Below, piece by piece: positions 57,056 through 64,000 of a stretch of DNA of 64,000 bases. Source of the stretch: Fragum whitleyi. Taxonomy: Eukaryota > Mollusca > Bivalvia > Cardiida > Cardiidae. Under the pieces are notes generated by a model, which was not told the origin of the DNA, did no database searches, and saw only the letters and a program-made list of their open reading frames with translations. The DNA lies in assembly GCA_948146395.1 (NCBI GenBank), contig OX411549.1:26786655-26850654 (forward strand). The letters are read 5' to 3'. Positions within the stretch are counted from its first letter, which is position 1. Each line of letters begins with the position of its first letter. A program made the position numbers and the translations under genes.

Positions 57056-58127
57056 TTGTTTTAAGCTCCACTGGCCCAAGGCCACTGGGGCTATTGTCAT
57101 GGCATTATGTCTGTTGTCTGTCCGTCTGTGAGTCTGGTCATAACCATTTTCTTTAAAGACCTCCTCAAAAACTATTGTATGAATTTCAACCAAACTTCAC
57201 AAGAATGATCCTTGGGTGACCCTCTTTCAAAGCTGTTCAAGAAATTTTGATCTAATGACAAACATGGATTTAATGGGCGTGGCTTATTTCCAAATATGGT
57301 AAAAAGTGAGTTTTCTCAGATTCTAATTGATGGATACCAATTGAATTTTACATGAATTATCCTTTGGTGACCCTTTATAAGTCTACAAAAAATTATTGTG
57401 AATGGATGGAAAAAAACGCATTTTATGGGTGGAGGTCATTTCTCTATATGTTGTATAGTGGAAACTTTGAAAATCATTTTTTCAGGATGTTACTGATGAA
57501 TATCAACCAAATTTTACTGCAATTATCCTTGAGTGACCCTTTATCAGTCTAAAAAAAAATATTGTGATCTGATGAAAGATATATGCATTTTATGGGTGGA
57601 GGTAATTTCTCTATATGCTATATAGTGGAAACTTTGAAAATCATTTTTCAGAATCTAATTGTTGGATATCAACCAAATTTCACTGAAAAGATCCTTGAGT
57701 GACTCTTTATCATTCTACCAAAATTATTGAAATTGGATGAAAATATGTATTTTATGGGGGGAGGTCATTTCTCAATAGGTTATATAGTGGAAACTTTGAA
57801 AATCATTTTCTCAGAATGTAACCGATGGATATTGACCAAATTTCACTGGAATTATCCTTGAGTGACCCTTTATCAGTCTACCAAAAATTATTATGATCAG
57901 ATGAAAAATATGTAATTCATCGGCAGATGTCATTTCTCAATAATGATATAGTAGATTTGAAAATCATTTTCTCAGAATGTAACTGATGGATATCAATCAA
58001 ACATTTTTAGCTCACCTGAGCACAAAGTGCTCAAGATGAGCTATTGTGATTACTCACCGACCGTCGTCCATCCATTGTCCGTCTGTCCGTCCGTCCATCC
58101 GTCCGTCTGTCTGTCAACAATTTCTGG

Positions 58128-59640
58128 CCAATCAAGCTGAAACTTGGCAGGGATGTTCCTTGGGTGAAGCTCTTCAAAAAGTGTAAAAAGAATTTGATTC
58201 TATAAATAACTATGTTTGCCATGGTAACAGAAAGGCTGAAAATTTCAAAAATCTTAGAAGAAATTCTTCTCCTCCTAAACCACTGGACCAATCAAGCTGA
58301 AACTTGGCAGAAATGTTCCTTGGGTGAAGCTCTTCAAAAGTTGTTAAAAGAATTTAATTTCATCAAAAACTCTGGTTTTCATGGAAAGGATAGGTTGAAA
58401 AATGGCTGAAAATCTTAGAAAAAATTATTCTCCTCCTTAAACACTGGACCAATCAAGCTGAAACTTGGCAGGGATGTTCCTTGGGTGAAGCTCTTCAAAA
58501 GTTGTTTAACGAATTAAATTTCATCAAAAACTCTGGTTTCCATGGAAACGCATAGGTTGAAAAATGACCAAAAATGGGCAAAAATTTTAGAAAATTTCTT
58601 CTCCTCCTAAACCACTGGACCAATCAAGCTGAAACTTGGCAGAGATGTTCCTTGGGTGAAGCTCTTCAAAAGTTGTTAAGAGAATTTAATTTCATCAAAA
58701 ACTCTGGTTTCCATGGTAATGGAAAGGTTGAAAAATGGCCGAAAATTGCTGAAAAATCTTAGAAAAAATTCTTCTCCTCCTAAAACACTGGACCAATCAA
58801 GCTGAAACTTGGTAGCGATGTTCATTGGGTGAAGCTTTTCAAAAGTTGTTAAAAGAATTTAATTTCATCAAAAACTCAGGTTTCCATGGAAACGGATAGG
58901 TTGAAAAATGGCCAAAAATGGGCGAAAATTTTAGAAAAATTCTTCTCCTAAACAACTGGACCAATCAAGCTGAAACTTGGCAGAGATGTTCCTTGGGTGA
59001 TGCTCTTCAAAATTTGTTAAGAGAATTTAATTTCATCAAAAACTCTGGTTTCCATGGTAATGGAAAGGTTAAAAATGGCCGAAAATTGCTGAAAATCTTA
59101 GAAGAAATTCTTCTCCTCCTAAACCACTGGACCAATCAAGCTGAAACTTGGCAGAAATGTTCCTTGGGTGAAGCTCTTCAAAAGTTGTTAAAAGAATTTA
59201 ATTTCATCAAAAACTCAGGTTTCCATGGAAACTGAAAGGTTGAAAAATGGGCGAAAATCTTACAAAAAATTCTTCTCCTGCTAAACCACTAGGCCAATCA
59301 AGCTGAAACTTGGCAGGGATGTTCCTTGGGTGAAGTTCCTTAAAAGTTGTTAAAAGAATTAAATTTTGTCAAAAACTCTGGATTGCATGGTAACAGAAAG
59401 GCTGAAAAATGGGCGAAAATTGCTGGAAATTTTAGAAAAACTTCTTCTTTTCCTAAACTGCTTGGCTGATTAAGCTGAAACTTGGTAGCGATGTTCTTTG
59501 GGTGAAGCTCTACCATAGTTGTAAAAATAATTTTAATTAATCAAAATCTCTGGTTTCCATGGTATTGGAAATGTCAAAATATTGCTAAAAATCTCAGAGA
59601 ATGTTAATCTTTGCCTAAACTATTGGGCATATCTTAAACT
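58128..59640 (+). repeat. Tandem array, about 10 units of 160-173 bp
   Basis: The word CCAATCAAGCTGAAACTTGG recurs at about 58128, 58288, 58449, 58620, 58793, 58961, 59132 and 59294, then in diverged form near 59467 and 59628. Units also share ATGTTCCTTGGGTGAAGCTC, AAGTTGTTAAAAGAATT and CTCTGGTTTCCATGG. Frames of 60-105 codons run through several units (HWTNQAETWQ, REFNFIKNSGFHG) but are out of register between units and are not a gene. Confidence 0.92.
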
Positions 59641-59766
59641 TGGCAGGGATATTCTTAAGGTTTTAGGTCTACTTAACTTGTTAAAAGAATTCAATTCCAT
59701 CAATAACTTTGTTTGCAATTAAAAAGAAAATCAAATTGCAGTAGGAGGAAATTAAAGTTTTTCTTG

Positions 59767-59874
59767 TAAATCCACCCTAAATGTACATCAGACAATCTCT
59801 GGTATTTATAACATGGTTGGTAAATCCACCCTAAATGTACATCAGACAATCTCTGGTATTTATAACATGGTTAA
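59767..59874. repeat. Perfect tandem duplication, 2 x 54 bp
   Basis: TAAATCCACCCTAAATGTAC ... TATAACATGGTT is repeated at 59767 and 59821 without visible change, so it is recent. Confidence 0.93.
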
Positions 59875-60034
59875 CAAGTTATGAGTTGACTTACTCAGGT
59901 GAGCGATATAGGACCATCATGGTCCTCTTGTTGGTATGACCTTTGGGTGACCCATTATCATGCAGCCAAAAATTATTTTGATTGGATGAAAAATATGTCT
60001 TTTATGGGCAGAGATCATTTCTCTATATGTTTTT

Positions 60035-61603
60035 AGCTCACCTGGGCACAAAGTGCTCAAGGTGAGCTATTGGGATCGTAGGATGTGCGTCGTCGGTTGT
60101 GCGTCGTGCGTCGTGCGTCGTCCACAATTTCTTTAAACATCTTCTATTCCTGAACCAGTGGGCCAATCTTGATGAAACTTGGCAGGGATGTTCCTTGGGT
60201 CAAGCTCTACCAAAGTTGTTCAAATAAATGAAATCCACCCTTAACTTTCCCTTTACCCTTAACAAAAAAGGTGAAAAAATGAAAATCTTTTTCTCTGAAA
60301 CCAGAAGGCAGACAGCTTTCATATTTGGTATGTAGCATCATCTAGTGGACCTCTACCAAGTTTGTTCATATCAAGACCCTTGGGTCAAATTTGGGCTTTG
60401 CCCAGGCCCAACCCTTTTTACATAGAATCAAAGAGCGAAAATCTTTAAAAATCTTCTCTGTAACTAGATGGCAGACAGCTTAAATATTTGGTGTGTAGCA
60501 TCACCTAGTGGGCCTCTACCAAGTTTGTTTATAACAAGACCCTTGGGTCATATTTGGGCTGTGCACGGGTGCATTTCTTTATCTCTTATGAGCACGAAGG
60601 GTAAAAAAATGAAAATCTTCAAAATTCTTCTTCTATGAAACCAGAAGACAGACATCTTTCATATTTAGTATGTAGCATCATCTAGTGGACCTCTACCAAG
60701 GTTGTTCATATCAAGACCCTGGGGTCATGTTTGGGCTTTGCCCAGGCCCAACCCTTTTTACATAGAATCAAAGAGCAAAAATCTTTAAAAATGTTCTTCT
60801 CTGTAACCAGATGGCAGACAGCTTTTAATATTTGGTGTGTAGCATCACCTAGTGGGCCTCTTCCAAGTTTGTTCATATCAAGACCCTTAGGTCATATTTG
60901 GGCTTTGCACGGGTGCATCCCTTGATCTCTAATGAGCACAAAGGGTAAAAAAATGAAAATCTTCAAAAATCTTCTTCTATGAAACCAGAAGGCAGACATC
61001 TTTCATATTTAGTATGTAGCATCATCTTGTGGACCTCTACCAAGTTTGTTCATATCAAGACCCTAGGTTCATATTTGGGCTCCACCCGGGCGCAACCCTT
61101 TTTACATAGAATCAAAGAGCGAAAATCTTCTTAAATTAATCAAAACCAGAGGGCACACTGCTTTCAATTTTGGTATGTAGCATCATCTTGTTGGCCCCTG
61201 CCAAGTTTGTTCATATCAAGACCCTTGGGTCATATTTGGGCTCCACCCCGGTGCATCCCTTTCAGCTCATCTGAGCACGATGGGTGAAAATTGGAAAACC
61301 TTCAAAAATCTTCTTCTCTGAAACCAGAAGGCAGACATCTTTCATATTTAGAATGTAGCACCTCTTCCAAGTTTGTTCATGTCAAGACCCTGGGGTCACT
61401 TTTTGGGTCCACCCGGGTGCATCCCTTTTTACATAGAATCAAAGAGCTAAAAGGCATATCTGTCTTGATCTTCGCTGAAAACGTTCCATTGTATTGATCT
61501 TAGGCAATTATCTTCTTTTTGACATCTGCCTATCTAATTAATGTGATGTCCCAGGGGTCATAGAGACTCAGGTGAGCGATCTAGGACCATCTTGGTCCTC
61601 TTG
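60035..61603 (+). mobile_element. Nested core-repeat element 2 (GCTCACCTGAGC type)
   Basis: It starts AGCTCACCTGGGCACAAAGT then GCTCAAGGTGAGC, has a GTGCGTCGTGCGTCGT microsatellite (60075-60120), one unit like those of nested element 1 (CTTGGCAGGGATGTTCCTTG), then a different tandem array, and ends AGGTGAGCGATCTAGGACCA then TCTTGGTCCTCTTGT. It interrupts the outer repeat between CTCTATATGTT and ATAGTTGAAACTTTG; the intact repeat reads CTCTATATGTTATATAGTGG near 63418-63440. Confidence 0.8.
60290..61500 (+). repeat. Higher-order tandem array, alternating units of about 165-175 bp
   Basis: GCAGACAGCTTTCATATTTG-type words recur about every 165-175 bp. Two unit types alternate: one with CAGGCCCAACCCTTTTTACA then TAGAATCAAAGAGC, the other with CGGGTGCATCCCTT then GAGCACAAAGGGTAAAAAAA. 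The true repeat period is therefore about 340 bp. The alternation weakens after about 61080. Frames of 64-68 codons inside are not genes. Confidence 0.85.
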
Positions 61604-62227
61604 TATAGTTGAAACTTTGAAAATCATTTTCTGCATCAGTAGAACCCAAAATATTTAAAAATCTAGTCAAAACTTTGATTTGCTTTAATTTACAAGAATA
61701 CCATGCCTGTGAAGCGAATCAAGCCGTTCATGGCTTTCTAGTTCTATATGTTATATCGTGGAAACGTTGAAAATCATTTTCTCAGAATGTAAATGATGGA
61801 TATCATTCAAATTTCACTTGAATGGTCCTTGAGTGACCCTTTAACTGTAATATCAGTCTACAAAATATGTTGTGATCGGATGAAATATATGCATTTTATA
61901 GGCGGAGGTCTTTTCTGTATATGTTATATGGTGGAAACTTTGAAAATCAGTTTCTCAGAATGTAACCTATTGATATCAATCAAACTTCATTGGTATGATC
62001 CTTGGGTGACCCATCATCATGCATCATAAAATTATTGTCATTGGATGAAAAATATTTCTTTTATGGGCGGAGGTCATTTCTCTATATGTTATATAGTGGA
62101 AACTTTGAAAATCATTTCAACATTAGTAGAACCCAAAATATCTAAAAATCTAGTCAAAACTTAGATTTGCTAAATTACAACAATTTCAAGCCTGTGGAGC
62201 GACTCAAACCATTCATGGCTCTCTAGT

Positions 62228-62856
62228 TGTTGGATGGGCTAATTTTGGGATAGGTGTGAAATTTGTGTGATACTGGCATTTATTCAGAAAATTCTAAAGG
62301 TCCTTTATGCCTGTATTTGTTACTGTCATCAACATGTTAATTTGTATTTAAAAACAATTACAATGCTCATTAAATATCAATCGAATCTACATCAAGTTTT
62401 ATTTCCTTTTAAGCTATTCGAGCTGACTGAAGGTCAGAGGATCTGTAGCGATGGCGTGGTTTTTGCACGCCTGTCTGCCCGTCAACAATTCTTCTTAAAG
62501 CGACAGAATCCACATATATAATCGGATTTCCTTGAAACTTCCTCATGATGATTGTATGACGATAAGCAAGATTTTTTTTCGAAACGATAAACGAAACGAT
62601 ATATATACACGTGTAAACTGAAAAACATAATTCCATCAGTAAAGGGTTTAAAAAGACAGTTAAAATTAACTCTAGAAATACAAGAAAAATCTAAATTCTA
62701 TGAGCCGTTTGATGAAAAATGGGCAATAGTAAAGGGTATGGTACACATGACTGATTGATGAATCCCTTTGTCAATTAATCCACAGAAAAACCAATTTCTC
62801 TCGTTTCCTTACACACCATGTTCAATTCATTCATTTTTTCGCATTGTTTAGTTTTT
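62228..62856. other. No confident feature between core-repeat elements
   Basis: AT-rich. AGCGATGGCGTGGTTTTTGC then ACGCCTGTCTGCCCGTC near 62448-62485 may be a decayed microsatellite-bearing repeat. Short frames on both strands have no domain. Confidence 0.35.
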
Positions 62857-63723
62857 AGCTCCACTGGCTGAAAGCCACTGGGGCTATTGTCATGGCGTTG
62901 TGTCCGTCGTGCGTCCGTCCGTACGTGCGTCCGTGCGTCCGGTCGTAAACTTTTTCTTTAAAAATCTTCTCCTCAGAAACTACTGGATGGGTTTCAACCA
63001 AACTTCACAGAAATGATCCTTTTGTGACCCTCTTTCAAAGTTGTTCAAGAAATTTTGATCCAATGAAAAACATGGATTTAATGGGCGTGGCTAATTTCCA
63101 AATATGGTAAAAAGTGACTTTTCTCAGGTTCTAACAGATGGATATCAACCAAATTTTACATGAATGATCCTTGGGTGACCCTTTATTAGTCTATTAAAAA
63201 TTATTGTGATTGGATGAAAAATATGTATTTTATAGGCGGAGGTCATTTCTCTATATGTTATATAGTGGAAACTTTGAAAATCATTTTCTCAGAATCTAAA
63301 TGATAGATATCAACCAAATTTTACATGAATGATCCTTGGGTGACCCTTTATCAGTCTACCAAAAATTATTGTGATCGGATGAAAAATTTGTATTTTTTGG
63401 ACGGAGGTCATTTCTCTATATGTTATATAGTGCAAACTTTGAAAATCATTTTCTCAGAATCTAAATGATGGATATCAATCAAACTTCATTAGTATGATCC
63501 TCGGGTGATCCATTATCATTCAGCCAAAAATTATTGTGATTTGAAGAAAAATATGTCTTTTATGGGCGGAGGTCATTTCTCTATATATGTTATGATAGTG
63601 GAAAATTTGAAAATCTTTTCAACATCAGTAGAAGCCAAAATATCTAAAAATCTAGTCAAAACTTAGATTTGCTATTACAAATTCAAGCCTGTGGAGCGAC
63701 ACAAGCCATTCATGGCTTTCTAG
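62857..63723 (+). mobile_element. Core-repeat element, uninterrupted copy
   Basis: It starts AGCTCCACTGGCTGAAAGCC then ACTGGGGCTATTGTCATGG, then a GTCCGTCCGTACGTGCGTCC microsatellite (62903-62942), several cores of about 165 bp and the end GCCTGTGGAGCGACACAAGC ... GGCTTTCTAGTT. At about 867 bp it is the undisturbed reference for the outer element at 57064. The CTAG|T end fits a rolling-circle CTRR terminus. It contains no Rep/helicase frame. Confidence 0.8.
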
Positions 63724-64000
63724 TTTATACCTTATTTTTCTATAAAACTATTCATTTATCCATGATAAATATAAAGTAAGCATATACTAAGGTTTGTTCG
63801 ATTTATCAAGCTGATTGGCATGCAAAAATCTTAGTTATTTATACATGTATATTGCTGTCGTATTTAATGCCAAATAATAAAATGAAGTGCGTTTGAAACA
63901 TTTCACATACTTAAAATCACATCTGTCAAAAGTACCGATAGTCGTCTTTCAAAATTAAAAAAAAAAAACAATCACATTTGGAAAAACTAGCCTTAGTATG
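63724..64000. other. No feature seen
   Basis: AT-rich window end without repeats or open frames. Confidence 0.5.

Larger units (their letters stand above)
58009..59932 (+). mobile_element. Nested core-repeat element 1 (GCTCACCTGAGC type)
   Basis: It starts AGCTCACCTGAGCACAAAGT then GCTCAAGATGAGC, followed by a CCGTCCGTC microsatellite (58070-58115), about ten core units, a 54-bp perfect duplication, and the end GGTGAGCGATATAGGACCAT then CATGGTCCTCTTGTT. It sits in the outer element between TATCAATCAAAC..TTTT and GGTATGACC, which are contiguous in the uninterrupted repeat near 61976-62000 and 63475-63500. No target duplication of more than a base or two is evident. Confidence 0.8.
57064..62227 (+). 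mobile_element. Core-repeat element (outer), split by two nested elements
   Basis: It starts AGCTCCACTGGCCCAAGGCC then ACTGGGGCTATTGTCATGG and ends GCCTGTGGAGCGACTCAAAC ... GGCTCTCTAGTT. The body is made of repeats of about 165 bp carrying TCTCAGAATGTAACTGATGG, TCCTTGAGTGACCCTTTATC, TTTATGGGTGGAGGTCATTT and TATATAGTGGAAACTTTGAA. It is broken at 58009-59932 and 60035-61603 by elements of a second type. An extra copy of the 3' end (GCGAATCAAGCCGTTCATGG, about 61715-61741) lies inside, so it may be two fused copies. The design, with a short start hairpin, GTCC/GTCTG-type microsatellite, tandem cores and a fixed end, resembles bivalve pearl/CvE elements, interpreted in the literature as non-autonomous Helentrons. 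Confidence 0.75.

Noticed and set aside
58918..59235. 105-codon frame with two copies of HWTNQAETWQ
   Set aside because: It lies in the core tandem array of a mobile element; the frame is lost between other units of 160-173 bp.
58128..59640. CRISPR-like array of repeats and spacers
   Set aside because: The whole unit is repeated, with no unique spacers; eukaryotic tandem core repeats in a mobile element.

Overview
This is an AT-rich, repeat-dominated piece of a metazoan nuclear genome, most likely a bivalve mollusc. The grounds are tRNA-headed SINEs of molluscan style, core-repeat elements with GTCC/ACGG-type microsatellites like the bivalve pearl/CvE group, many foldback elements, and two animal protein-coding genes. 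Species cannot be fixed from this sequence. Family names come from recognition by eye; no database was searched.

Only two genes are well supported. (1) 26324-27610, +: a single open frame of 428 residues for a divergent class B (secretin-type) GPCR with a six-cysteine hormone-receptor domain and seven membrane segments. (2) 53599-55961, +: a two-coding-exon gene for the alpha-N-terminal methyltransferase NTMT1 (231 residues). Its 1667-bp intron holds an antisense fragment of a Penelope-like GIY-YIG endonuclease and a degraded core-repeat element start. The two genes share no obvious pathway.

Layout. 1-2591: a large young inverted repeat, arms about 714 bp, with a molluscan core-repeat fragment in its loop. 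2.6-9.7 kb: mostly unique AT-rich DNA, SINE pieces and a 108-bp duplication. 9.75-10.77 kb: a degenerate tandem array of about 120 bp period, split by a 328-bp element. 11.0-11.23 kb: a cluster of transcription-factor-like motifs. 11.3-45.6 kb: a zone rich in one palindromic MITE family (termed P1 here, at least 13 full or half copies) with other foldbacks (P2, P3), a mariner-like element of about 830 bp, two SINE types and the GPCR. 45.6-53.6 kb: SINEs, a CpG-rich MITE with TAA flanks, a GA microsatellite. 53.6-56.1 kb: NTMT1. 57.06-63.72 kb: core-repeat elements nested inside one another, probably non-autonomous rolling-circle (Helentron-type) elements; uninterrupted paralogous copies in the same window show the insertion points.

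I found no CRISPR array, operon, rRNA or convincing functional tRNA gene. Most other short open frames lie in repeats. The most distinctive signals are the P1 palindromic family, the nested core-repeat elements and the large foldback at the left edge. None of these amounts to a new functional system on sequence evidence alone.
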